Assembly (NCBI GenBank): GCA_964360605.1
Contig: CAYHXN010000003.1
Location: 1-53,582 of the forward strand
Reading direction: 5' to 3'
Length of the DNA: 53,582 bases
DNA from: CAYHXN01 sp964360605
Lineage (GTDB): Bacteria; Patescibacteriota; Minisyncoccia; UBA6257; WO2-44-18
Positions 23,497-30,805 of this stretch are shown piece by piece. The notes below the pieces were generated by a model. The model ran no database searches. It was not told the DNA's origin and saw nothing but the letters and a program-made list of their open reading frames with translations. Position numbers and translations under genes: made by a program. The first letter of the stretch is position 1. Every line of letters starts with the position of its first letter.

Positions 23497-23823
23497 ATGA
23501 AATTTATTTTTCAAGACCCGCGAAAAAACAAGAATTTGCCGGCGCGACTTCGGGAAGCGGGGTACCGATTTGAAAGGCAGGCAAGCCCGGAAGAAATGGT
23601 TTTCATAAAAGGTTTTGAGGGAGCGGATTTTCCCCGCTGGCATCTTTACGCCAAGGAAATTTCCGGCAGCTGGGAATTGAATCTTCACTTGGACCAGAAG
23701 CGTCCGATTTATCGCGGCACATCCGCTCATGGAGGAGAATACGAGGGGCCGTTGGTAAAAAAAGAGTTACAACGCCTTCAAAATATTTTAAATCCGTTGC
23801 CGGATTTAGAAATTACGGAATAG
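23497..23823 (+). CDS. Conserved-looking small soluble protein, unknown
   Basis: 108 residues, no signal peptide. Starts MKFIFQDPRKNKNLPARLREAGYRF; a central WHLYAKEISGSWELNLHLDQK looks like a small beta-sheet, followed by HGGEYEGPLVKKELQRLQ. The architecture suggests a compact alpha/beta protein; no catalytic motif seen. TAGAAT ends 6 nt before the ATG, consistent with a leaderless message. A 96-codon antisense ORF covers the same region but is a shadow. Function unknown. Confidence 0.6.
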   Translation: MKFIFQDPRKNKNLPARLREAGYRFERQASPEEMVFIKGFEGADFPRWHLYAKEISGSWELNLHLDQKRPIYRGTSAHGGEYEGPLVKKELQRLQNILNPLPDLEITE

Positions 23824-23844
23824 ATCTAACGAAAATACGCCCTA

Positions 23845-23872
23845 TTGACAAATTCTGTGGGGTTGCTATAAT
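23845..23872 (+). promoter_or_regulatory. Perfect consensus promoter
   Basis: TTGACA (23845-23850), a 16-bp spacer and TATAAT (23867-23872), about 110 bp ahead of the GC-rich gene at 23984. Confidence 0.9.
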
Positions 23873-23879
23873 GGGCGCA

Positions 23880-23983
23880 GAACCTAAATAATACACGCTC
23901 GTTAGTATTGGAGTGGCTTTAAGGTAGGGCATAAGCCTTGCCGCCCTCTAAGCGAGTGACGTTTACCAAAGAAGGAGAGACCT
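23880..23983 (+). promoter_or_regulatory. Structured 5' leader of the GC-rich gene
   Basis: About 100 nt between predicted start and ATG. CTCG-TTAG (from 23900) can pair with CTAA-CGAG (near 23950), enclosing a hairpin GGTAGGGC-ATAA-GCCTTGCC. AAGGAGAG follows as Shine-Dalgarno 7 nt before the ATG. Not matched to any riboswitch class I know. Confidence 0.5.
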
Positions 23984-24712
23984 ATGAAGGTACCCGAAGT
24001 CAATCCGACCCCTTTCGACCCGGACATGACGATGGCTCTGGAGGAAATGGGTCAGCGGGGCTTCTCTTTGGAGCCCAAAGAGGGCTTCCAAGTGCGGCGG
24101 ACAAGCGTCGCCGCCCACAACTGGCTCAGGACCCAGAAGCTGGGAAGAGATTGGGCCACTCGTGACTCGATCCTCTGGAATGTCCTGATCCTCATGGCCT
24201 GCAAGGCTAAGGGTCGGACCATCAATCTGGAAGAGGTCAAGGGACTTTACCTCCAGCGCTCGGCCGCGCTCGACAAACAGAAAGTCGAGCACGACGAAAT
24301 GGTTCAGCGACGACCGGACCCGGACGCCGGAGACGGCGAGGTCACCTGCACCGTGACGGACCGAAAGTTCGTCCCGATGGTCTGGAACCGGACCGTGGAC
24401 GGAAAAGTTCTCCTCCACGAGAACGGCCCCCGACAGGGTGAGCCGAAGCTCGGGGGAAACTTCCTGCCCTCCAAGGACGGGGAGCCGAAGCCGATCAGCC
24501 GCGAAGGCCTCAATCAGATCAACGACGAGCTGATGAAGAGGGAAGAACCTCGGGAGAGGTCGTTCTCCTACTCGGAGGCGAAACATCTCTCCGCTGGCCA
24601 CGTCGAGCGCAAAGCTCGCGTGGAGAAGGTCGTCGGTTTCATCCCGGAGCGGAAGCGCCGGGGCGATGGCGGCTACCAGGGCGATTCCCGGTCTACGCGG
24701 CACATCCGCTAG
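23984..24712 (+). CDS. GC-rich orphan protein, unknown
   Basis: 242 residues, predicted soluble and highly charged, with no family recognised. The start (MKVPEVNPTPFDPDMTM) has the best Shine-Dalgarno in the window, AAGGAG. A helical segment SILWNVLILMACKAKGRTINLEEVKGLYLQR (written here as the region about 64-94) is the only hydrophobic stretch. The C-terminus is rich in Arg, Glu and Lys (PERKRRGDGG). Codon usage is about 60% GC, far above its neighbours. With its perfect promoter, structured leader and 12-bp terminator it forms a self-contained cassette, possibly acquired. Confidence 0.65.
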   Translation: MKVPEVNPTPFDPDMTMALEEMGQRGFSLEPKEGFQVRRTSVAAHNWLRTQKLGRDWATRDSILWNVLILMACKAKGRTINLEEVKGLYLQRSAALDKQKVEHDEMVQRRPDPDAGDGEVTCTVTDRKFVPMVWNRTVDGKVLLHENGPRQGEPKLGGNFLPSKDGEPKPISREGLNQINDELMKREEPRERSFSYSEAKHLSAGHVERKARVEKVVGFIPERKRRGDGGYQGDSRSTRHIR

Positions 24713-24729
24713 TAGCCCAAAACAACAAT

Positions 24730-24765
24730 GCCCCGTCCGTCAACCGACGGACGGGGCCTCTTTTT
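24730..24765 (+). terminator. Strong terminator of the GC-rich gene
   Basis: GCCCCGTCCGTC-AACC-GACGGACGGGGC, 12 perfect pairs, followed by CTCTTTTT. Confidence 0.92.
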
Positions 24766-24804
24766 AAAATTTAAAACGGAGAACTTGGCCCTTGATTCAT
24801 GATT

Positions 24805-24859
24805 TCCCGCCACCGATTCAATAATTTTTCAGAAGGCGGGATCCCGCCAACGGCGGGAC
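24805..24859 (-). repeat. REP-like dispersed repeat, copy 2 (inverted)
   Basis: On the minus strand it reads GTCCCGCCGTTGGCGGGA, TCCCGCCTTCT, a variable region, then GTGGCGGGA: the same order as copy 1 at 13021, with 28 identical leading bases. Lies in the 24766-24961 spacer, which otherwise holds only the leader hairpin below. Confidence 0.8.
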
Positions 24860-24892
24860 ATACTTCATGATTCCAGAGCTAAGTCCTTCGAC

Positions 24893-24943
24893 AACTAAAT
24901 AAGCGCCTAGCTATCGTCTGAGCTAGGCTAGCCCAAGAAGGAC
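24893..24943 (+). promoter_or_regulatory. Structured leader before the gene at 24962
   Basis: Outer pairing GTCCTTC (24893-24899) with GAAGGAC (24937-24943), inner hairpin CCTAGCT (24906-24912) with AGCTAGG (24921-24927). AAGGAG follows 10 nt later as the ribosome-binding site. Possible RNA regulator; no ligand or class recognised. Confidence 0.5.
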
Positions 24944-24961
24944 GTTTTAAAAGGAGTTCTT

Positions 24962-25732
24962 ATGAGAACGGAAAATGACGACTCTCTAGTTGATGACGCA
25001 ATTGAAACGGAACCGTATGATTTGAAACATGAAGTATTTGAACTAATGAACGGATCTCTAATTAACGCTAACGATTATTTTGAAAAATTACGTCGAGGTT
25101 ATGGATCGGCACAACAACTTAAGAGCCAAATCATTGATCATTCTAAAAAAGGCATTAAGGCTTTAGGTGAAGACAATGATATTGCGGAAGCGGAGTCTCG
25201 TTACATACTTGCAAGACAAAGTTTTGAGGAGCTGGAACAGACATTTATTCCTTCAGACCTGCTTTGGCAGTTGATGAATGACTCGGGTCAAGAATTGGTA
25301 GAACTACTGGTTGTATTGAAGTTCTATCCGGTCTTGATGGATACGAGAAGGGTTAAGAGTGTCCAAATGCCTACGCTTGAGGAATTGTCGACATCAGGAA
25401 TTACGCCCCAAATGATACTGGCGGGAAATGCTGATGCTATCAGCGAATTGGGAAAAATGATTACCGATATAGCCTACAGAGAATGTTTTTCTACAAAAGA
25501 AGATGTGATTGCTCTTTGGGAACACTGGATTGAAATTGCGGTTGGCCTTCGAAAAATGCTGGGCCAGTTCGCCACAGTTTACAAAATAGCAATTGACGCC
25601 TCCCGAAGAGTAAGTTTTCGCAATGGTAAAAGGGAGTCCGAGGGCTTTCACAGCAAACTGAAGTGGATCGACAAGTTGATTGCAATGAATAAACGGAATG
25701 TTGTGGAGATGAGAACGGGGCTTCACATCTAA
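24962..25732 (+). CDS. Helical protein, possibly translin-like
   Basis: 256 residues, all-helical, soluble, acidic N-terminus. DYFEKLRRGYGSAQQLKSQI, a long helix RYILARQSFEELEQTF and SGQELVELLVVLKFYPVL follow the order of the translin family (nucleic-acid-binding, ring-forming), where the last segment corresponds to the conserved G-Q-E-x-V-E-A helix. I consider this a tentative fold match, not an assignment. ATG is supported by AAGGAG. Monocistronic, with a structured leader and a strong terminator. Confidence 0.6.
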   Translation: MRTENDDSLVDDAIETEPYDLKHEVFELMNGSLINANDYFEKLRRGYGSAQQLKSQIIDHSKKGIKALGEDNDIAEAESRYILARQSFEELEQTFIPSDLLWQLMNDSGQELVELLVVLKFYPVLMDTRRVKSVQMPTLEELSTSGITPQMILAGNADAISELGKMITDIAYRECFSTKEDVIALWEHWIEIAVGLRKMLGQFATVYKIAIDASRRVSFRNGKRESEGFHSKLKWIDKLIAMNKRNVVEMRTGLHI

Positions 25733-25743
25733 GCGAAGTTAAT

Positions 25744-25771
25744 CCCCGGTGCAATGCATCGGGGCTTTTTT
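25744..25771 (+). terminator. Terminator of the gene at 24962
   Basis: CCCCGGTGC-AAT-GCATCGGGG (one G-T pair) followed by CTTTTTT. Confidence 0.85.
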
Positions 25772-25789
25772 ATTCCCATATTTATAGAA

Positions 25790-26842
25790 CTATTTCGCAA
25801 AAGGATTCCTTGCCCCGCGCACTTCAAAGTGCAAATGGCATCCGGTCGGCCCGTGAGTCAAACCGGTGTTGCCAATAAAAGCAATAAGGTCTCCTTGCGC
25901 TACATAGTCACCCACAGCAACTGCGTTCTTTTGGGTGTGGGCGTAACGAGTGATAACGCCATTAGGGTGTTCAATATCAACATGATGACCGTAGCCGTCA
26001 TTCCATCCGTAGGATTTTTCCACCGCCACCAAACCTTCGGCAGCCGCGTAAATCGGCGTACCGCAGGCATTGGCAATATCCACGCCGTTAACTGGATGAA
26101 TACGACCCCAGTTCCAGCCGGTAGTAGGCAAGAGAAAATAGCCCGGTAAGTTCGGCAGATTGGCCGCGGCTAAAGCGGTGGAAATTTTAGCAGGTTTGGC
26201 TCCGGGGATAATCAAAGTATCGGAAAAATTTCTGTTATATTTTAAAATCGTCGCCATCTCCACTCCGTAAAGAGCGGCGACGGACTCAACGGTTTCGCCT
26301 TCTTGAACTTGGTGCAAAACTCCGGATACAGGCAAAATTATGATTTCTTGGCCGGGTCGGATAGAATTAGGTTTCAGGTTGTTGGCCCACAAGATAGTAT
26401 TTAAAGAAATATCAAAATTGGCGGCAATCTTAGAAAGAGTATCGCCGGATTGAACTTTGTAAGTCAACAAACCGTTCCGATTGGAAACAATGGATCCGAG
26501 GGGGCTGTTAGAATTTTCTAAGGCGGAACTTTCAATCAAAATAAAACCGGCTAAATCTTCGTCTGTGTTGGCGATAGAAATATCCAACTCTTGAAATTGG
26601 TCAATGTTTAAGAGAGGAGATTCTTCAGCAAACGCCTCTTGCGCTAACAAGAAAGCTGAACCGCCGATAGACAAGCCCCGCTGTTGCGGTCCGCCAAAAC
26701 CAGATGGCACTTCGTCTGACACCATTAAAAACCGCAGATTCAATAAAGACGCCCCTAGAACAAAAACAACCGGTATAACGGTTGTGATGCTTACAAATCG
26801 GCGAATATTTGCTATTTTTTCTTTAATAAGACTTATTTTCAC
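25790..26842 (-). CDS. Murein peptidase, LysM + M23 domains
   Basis: A 350-residue exported cell-wall hydrolase. A signal or anchor helix (ITTVIPVVFVLGASLLNL, about 19-36) is followed by a linker, a LysM domain (YKVQSGDTLSKIAANFDIS to IRPGQEIIIL), a second LysM (HQVQEGETVESVAALYGV) and a C-terminal M23 metallopeptidase. Zinc-site residues are visible in HPVNGVDIA (His, Asp) and CHLHFEVRG (H-x-H), with YAHTQK between. Probably cuts peptide bridges of peptidoglycan for growth, or for insertion of the pilus or secretion apparatus encoded nearby. No cognate regulator seen. Confidence 0.9.
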   Translation of the reverse strand: MKISLIKEKIANIRRFVSITTVIPVVFVLGASLLNLRFLMVSDEVPSGFGGPQQRGLSIGGSAFLLAQEAFAEESPLLNIDQFQELDISIANTDEDLAGFILIESSALENSNSPLGSIVSNRNGLLTYKVQSGDTLSKIAANFDISLNTILWANNLKPNSIRPGQEIIILPVSGVLHQVQEGETVESVAALYGVEMATILKYNRNFSDTLIIPGAKPAKISTALAAANLPNLPGYFLLPTTGWNWGRIHPVNGVDIANACGTPIYAAAEGLVAVEKSYGWNDGYGHHVDIEHPNGVITRYAHTQKNAVAVGDYVAQGDLIAFIGNTGLTHGPTGCHLHFEVRGARNPFAK

Positions 26843-26866
26843 GCAATTCTATTATATCACATTTTT

Positions 26867-28792
26867 ATGACAAAACCAAGCAATCTAAATGAACGCCAAC
26901 AAGAGGCGGTAAACCACAAAAACGGCCCGCTTTTGATTGCCGCCGGAGCCGGATCCGGGAAAACAAAAACTCTGACCAGTCGGCTCGCCGCCTTAATAGC
27001 GGACGGGATAAAACCGGAAAATATAATCGCCATTACATTTACCAATAAGGCGGCGGAGGAAATGCGTAATCGGACTAGTAGAATATTTAATGCGCCAAGC
27101 GACAAGGACAAAAACATTCAACATGTCACATTGAACAATGCGCTATTTGTCGGCACCTTCCACTCTCTCGGCGCTCGGATCTTGAAAAAAGAAGCGAAGC
27201 TCGTCGGCCGCAATTCTAACTTCACGATTTTTGACGAAGACGACGCCTTAAGTTTATTAAAAAAGGTTTTGAAAAATCTGAACTTAAGTAAAGACCAGCA
27301 AAATCCGCTAGCCGCGCGAGCAAGAATTTCCGATGTGAAAAACGAACTTATCAAACCGGAAGAATACCTGAATCCGCGGGAATTAAAAATTTTTGAGGAA
27401 TATGAGCAGGCGCTTTTGAGAAATAATGCTTTTGATTTTGACGACTTAATTGAAAAAGTAGTGGCAATTTTTTCCAAAAATCCGACGGTTTTAGAAAAAT
27501 ATCAAAATCAATTTCAATATATTTTAGTTGACGAGTATCAAGACGTTAATCCATCGCAATATCAACTTGTCAGATTATTAGCCCAAAAAAACCGAAATAT
27601 CAGCGTTGTCGGCGATGATGCGCAGTCTATTTATGCCTTCCGCGGGTCGGACTTCCGAAATTTTTTGAATTTTGAAAAGGATTGGCCGAATGCCAAAGTA
27701 GTTCTGTTGGAACAAAATTACCGCTCTACCTCCAACATTATTACTGCCGCTTCAGCCCTTATTAAGAACAATAAATCCCAAAAACCCAAAGAGTTGTGGA
27801 CGGAAAATACCAGCGGAGATTTAATTAAAGTCGCCGCTTGTGAAGACGCGGAAACAGAAGCGGATTTTATTGCTGAACAGATTGCTTCGTCGCTCCACCA
27901 AGGCAAAGCTCCTCGCAATAACAAAGAATCCGTCATTGCGAGCGCTAGCGAAGCAATCTCTAACACAGCGATTCTCTATCGCACCAATGCCCAGTCCCGC
28001 GCGATTGAACAAGCATTGATTGTGGCCGATATTCCTTACAAAATCTTTGGCGGCTTAAAATTCTATGAAAGAAAAGAGGTTAAAGACGTAGTGGCGGCTT
28101 TACGAATCGCCAATAATCCCAAAGACGAAATCAGCGCCGAACGCTTGATTAAAAATTTCCGCAAAGCCGAAACCGAAAGACTACTTGGAGAATTGCCACG
28201 GCTTGGTAAAACTCTAAAAATTTTGGAATTGATAAACTTTTTCCTCACGGAAACTAGGTATTTTGATTTTCTGGAAAAGAATTTCCCCAACTCCAAAGAA
28301 CGGATAGAAAACATTAATGAGTTAATTGTTTTTGCCTCCGGATTTGAAAATTTAAGCGAATTTTTAGAGCGGGTTTCGCTTTTACAATCAGCCGATCGAC
28401 CTGCTAAAAACACTGTCATTGCGAGCGCTAGCGAAGCAATCTCTAGGGGATCGCCACGCTCTGCTCGCGATGACGGCTTCGCCGTAAACTTAATGACCAT
28501 TCACCTCGCCAAAGGACTGGAATTTGATAATGTCTTCGTCGCCGGTTGCAATGAAGGAATTTTGCCCCACCAAATGTCTTACGGCTCAATGAACGACACC
28601 GAAGAAGAACGCCGTCTGATGTATGTTGCCATGACCCGTGCCCGAAAAAATCTGTATTTAAGTTTTTATAATCTTCCTTCCCGTTTCTTAGGCGAAATTC
28701 CTCCGGAACTAACCGAAGTAAAACAACTAGGAAGACCGAAATATCAAGAACACGAGGAAGATATCTATACCGAAAACGAGGATTATGCCTAG
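26867..28792 (+). CDS. pcrA: UvrD/PcrA-family DNA helicase
   Basis: A 641-residue superfamily 1 helicase for repair and replication. Q-motif LNERQQEAV, Walker A GAGSGKTKTL (about 25-34), ITFTNKAAEEM, GTFHSLGARIL, Walker B ILVDEYQDVNPSQY, VVGDDAQSIYAFRGSD, LEQNYRSTSNI, AILYRTNAQSRA and MTIHLAKGLEFDNVFV are all present. It is shorter than PcrA and lacks an extended C-terminal domain. Two in-frame insertions read SVIASASEAIS, encoded by palindromic repeats at 27879-27961 and 28413-28476. A -10-like TATTAT about 20 nt upstream suits a short leader. It overlaps rsmA by 8 nt. Confidence 0.93.
   Translation: MTKPSNLNERQQEAVNHKNGPLLIAAGAGSGKTKTLTSRLAALIADGIKPENIIAITFTNKAAEEMRNRTSRIFNAPSDKDKNIQHVTLNNALFVGTFHSLGARILKKEAKLVGRNSNFTIFDEDDALSLLKKVLKNLNLSKDQQNPLAARARISDVKNELIKPEEYLNPRELKIFEEYEQALLRNNAFDFDDLIEKVVAIFSKNPTVLEKYQNQFQYILVDEYQDVNPSQYQLVRLLAQKNRNISVVGDDAQSIYAFRGSDFRNFLNFEKDWPNAKVVLLEQNYRSTSNIITAASALIKNNKSQKPKELWTENTSGDLIKVAACEDAETEADFIAEQIASSLHQGKAPRNNKESVIASASEAISNTAILYRTNAQSRAIEQALIVADIPYKIFGGLKFYERKEVKDVVAALRIANNPKDEISAERLIKNFRKAETERLLGELPRLGKTLKILELINFFLTETRYFDFLEKNFPNSKERIENINELIVFASGFENLSEFLERVSLLQSADRPAKNTVIASASEAISRGSPRSARDDGFAVNLMTIHLAKGLEFDNVFVAGCNEGILPHQMSYGSMNDTEEERRLMYVAMTRARKNLYLSFYNLPSRFLGEIPPELTEVKQLGRPKYQEHEEDIYTENEDYA
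27879..27961 (+). repeat. Palindromic repeat inserted in frame in the helicase gene (1)
   Basis: AGATTGCTTCG near 27879 and GTCATTGCGAGCGCTAGCGA (from 27932) ending AAGCAATCT form a long interrupted inverted repeat. It is translated as ASSLHQGKAPRNNKE-SVIASASEAIS, an insertion before the AILYRTNAQ motif. Confidence 0.8.
28413..28476 (+). repeat. Palindromic repeat inserted in frame in the helicase gene (2)
   Basis: GTCATTGCGAGCGCTAGCGA then AAGCAATCTC, followed by GATCGCCACGCTC and GCTCGCGATGAC, the inverted end. The first 29 bases are identical to the second half of the other copy. Translated in frame as SVIASASEAISRGSPRSARD just before the MTIHLAKG motif. Confidence 0.85.
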
Positions 28793-29585
28793 AAAATTAG
28801 GACAACATTTTTTAGTTAATCGTTCAGCGATTCAAAAAATCATCGCGTCTTTGGAATTAAAAAATGGGGAAGTGGTTATTGAGATCGGGCCCGGGAAAGG
28901 CGCGCTAACTTTTCCATTGGTAAAACAATGCCAAGTGTCAGGTATTAAGTGTCAGGTTATTGGGATAGAAAAAGATTCTTCTCTTATTGAAGATTTGAAA
29001 TTAAAGATTGAAAATTCTAATCACGAATTAATTCACGGCGACGCATTAAAAATGCTGCCAAAAATAATCTTTAATCTTAAATCTTCAATTTTAAATTATA
29101 AAATTGTGGGAAACATTCCTTATTACATTACCGGAAAGTTATTGCGGGTAATCAGTGAATTGGAAAACAAGCCAACGTTGACCGTTCTGACGATTCAACG
29201 GGAAGTTGCCGAAAGAATTATTGCCAAGCCACTAAAAATGAATTTATTGGCCGCGGCAGTGCAATTTTGGGCTGAACCAAAAATTATCGGGTATCTTAAG
29301 CCTTCGGATTTTTCTCCAGCTCCAGAGGTAAAATCGGCAATTATCCAGCTAGATTCTAGGGTACAGTCAATAACCAATAAGGAAACAGAGCGGTACTATA
29401 AATTCATAAAGATCGCCTTTAAACAACCGAGGAAAACCCTCCTCAATAATTTAAGCAGTGGATTAAGTGTGGATAAGTCAAAAATAGCCGAAATTCTCGC
29501 ACAAAACGCCTTAAAATCCGATGTCCGGCCACAAGATTTAAGTATTGAAAAGTTATCCACTTTATCACGCCTGCTGATCCTTTAA
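28785..29585 (+). CDS. rsmA: 16S rRNA adenine dimethyltransferase
   Basis: Dimethylates two adjacent adenines near the 3' end of 16S rRNA (KsgA). The start MPRKLGQHFLVN is diagnostic. The SAM-binding motif IEIGPGKGALT (about 33-43), the acidic residue of GIEKDSSL and the catalytic NIPYYITG (about 109) are in the expected order, and the C-terminal helical domain has FKQPRKTLLNNL. 266 residues, normal length. It starts inside the end of the helicase gene (8-nt overlap), so translation is coupled. Confidence 0.95.
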   Translation: MPRKLGQHFLVNRSAIQKIIASLELKNGEVVIEIGPGKGALTFPLVKQCQVSGIKCQVIGIEKDSSLIEDLKLKIENSNHELIHGDALKMLPKIIFNLKSSILNYKIVGNIPYYITGKLLRVISELENKPTLTVLTIQREVAERIIAKPLKMNLLAAAVQFWAEPKIIGYLKPSDFSPAPEVKSAIIQLDSRVQSITNKETERYYKFIKIAFKQPRKTLLNNLSSGLSVDKSKIAEILAQNALKSDVRPQDLSIEKLSTLSRLLIL

Positions 29586-29588
29586 GGG

Positions 29589-29598
29589 TTGTTATAAT
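29589..29598 (+). promoter_or_regulatory. Extended -10 promoter of the secretion operon
   Basis: TTGT-TATAAT (TATAAT at 29593-29598) has the TGN extension of an extended -10 box. It ends 8 nt before the ATG at 29607, so a leaderless message is predicted for the first gene of the secretion-like operon. Confidence 0.65.
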
Positions 29599-29606
29599 AC
29601 TAATGT

Positions 29607-30047
29607 ATGCGCACGGTAATTTTTGCCGCGATTTTTACCTTAGTAATTTCTTTTATTATGGGCACCGCTTCCGTGTCCGCTCTTTCAACACAAAATAATT
29701 ACCCGAACTATTTTAAAAATTCCGATATCAAAGCTAATCCTACGAAATATCTTCGGGAAGCAGTTAAAACCCAGTATTCTATCCCGGAAGCACGGCAACT
29801 TTTAAGATATCTCGCTACTTATCGCGGTTACGAAACGATTTTACGCCAATCTACTATTCACAATCCGCTGGTTTTCCGGCAAGGCGGGATTCCAACCCCA
29901 ACGCTCGTGCCAACCGCGACACCAATACCCGGACCGCCATTTGATATCCAAACTCCGACAGGAGTCATTCCAGGTTGTCTTAATCTTTTGTGTCCGCCAC
30001 CGCAAGGCGCTCTTTGGGTGCTAGGAATTTGTTGGTGCACACCGTAG
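29607..30047 (+). CDS. Exported protein at the head of the secretion-like operon
   Basis: 146 residues with a clear signal peptide (FAAIFTLVISFIMGTASVSA, about 5-24). The mature part has helices (YLREAVKTQYSIPEARQLLRYLATY), a Thr/Pro-rich linker (PTPTLVPTATPIPGPP) and a cysteine-containing C-terminus (GCLNLLCPPPQ; GICWCTP), four Cys that may form disulfides. No family recognised. First gene downstream of the extended -10 promoter, so probably a surface or periplasmic component made with the secretion apparatus. Confidence 0.65.
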   Translation: MRTVIFAAIFTLVISFIMGTASVSALSTQNNYPNYFKNSDIKANPTKYLREAVKTQYSIPEARQLLRYLATYRGYETILRQSTIHNPLVFRQGGIPTPTLVPTATPIPGPPFDIQTPTGVIPGCLNLLCPPPQGALWVLGICWCTP

Positions 30048-30091
30048 ATAAAATCCAAATTCCAAAATCTAAATGTCAAAGATTAAAGATA

Positions 30092-30805
30092 ATGTCTAAA
30101 GTAATCTCAATTTGTTTGGCCGTGGGGTCGCTGGTGGTGGCCGGTCTTATTATTTTTGATAATCCAATCTCGGTTACCCAAAAATCCCTATCTTTTGAGA
30201 TTCAAAATTCGGAAACCATTAATTCAATTTCCCAACTCCTAATTACTGAATCTAATTCTACCGAAGAAATCGCGAAAAAATTAACCGAGGACATTATCGC
30301 CAAAAATCCCAACGGTCCGGAAACAGGAAATGACGGAGGACTTTTGTCTTTATCCAATCCCGATAAAATTATTTCGGAAATGCTGGCAGATTCCTTATCT
30401 AAATTTGATTACGATTCCTTAAAACCGGATATTTCTGATAAAGAAATGATTATTTTGTCCGCGGATGACGAAAAATCCAGAACTTCTTATTTAGAATCGT
30501 TAAATGAGATTGTCTCGGATGAGCTTTCCTCTTTGCCAAAGCAACCGGAAGTTGACCAATTTGGAGCTATTGCCGCGGCTTATGACAGAGCAGTAAAAAA
30601 ACTTTATAACCTACCGGTACCAAAATCTTTTAGCTCTATTCATAAAGAGACGGTTCGCCTCTTTTTCGCGCAGGAAAAAATCTTCTCTTATATTGCCGAT
30701 TATCAAAACGATCCGTTAACGGCTTTATTATCGCTTCAGGCGACTGATTTAGTTTCTGAAGAACTGGCGGCGCTTAATGATAAATTTAATTCTTTGAATC
30801 AATGA
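30092..30805 (+). CDS. Exported/membrane-anchored protein of the secretion-like operon
   Basis: 237 residues from ATG 30092; the longer reading from 29990 adds 34 residues that overlap the previous gene and hide the signal anchor ISICLAVGSLVVAGLIIFDN. The body is helical and acidic (NSTEEIAKKLTEDIIAKNP; DELSSLPKQPEVDQFGAIAAAYDRAV). No catalytic motif. ATGA overlap with the next start (30802) shows co-translation. Possibly a VirB5-like or pilus-accessory subunit, but only position supports that. Confidence 0.65.
   Translation: MSKVISICLAVGSLVVAGLIIFDNPISVTQKSLSFEIQNSETINSISQLLITESNSTEEIAKKLTEDIIAKNPNGPETGNDGGLLSLSNPDKIISEMLADSLSKFDYDSLKPDISDKEMIILSADDEKSRTSYLESLNEIVSDELSSLPKQPEVDQFGAIAAAYDRAVKKLYNLPVPKSFSSIHKETVRLFFAQEKIFSYIADYQNDPLTALLSLQATDLVSEELAALNDKFNSLNQ

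Noticed and set aside
23440..23730. Minus-strand ORF of 96 codons opposite the gene at 23497
   Set aside because: No ribosome-binding site; it overlaps the starts of two better genes and has no protein-like pattern.
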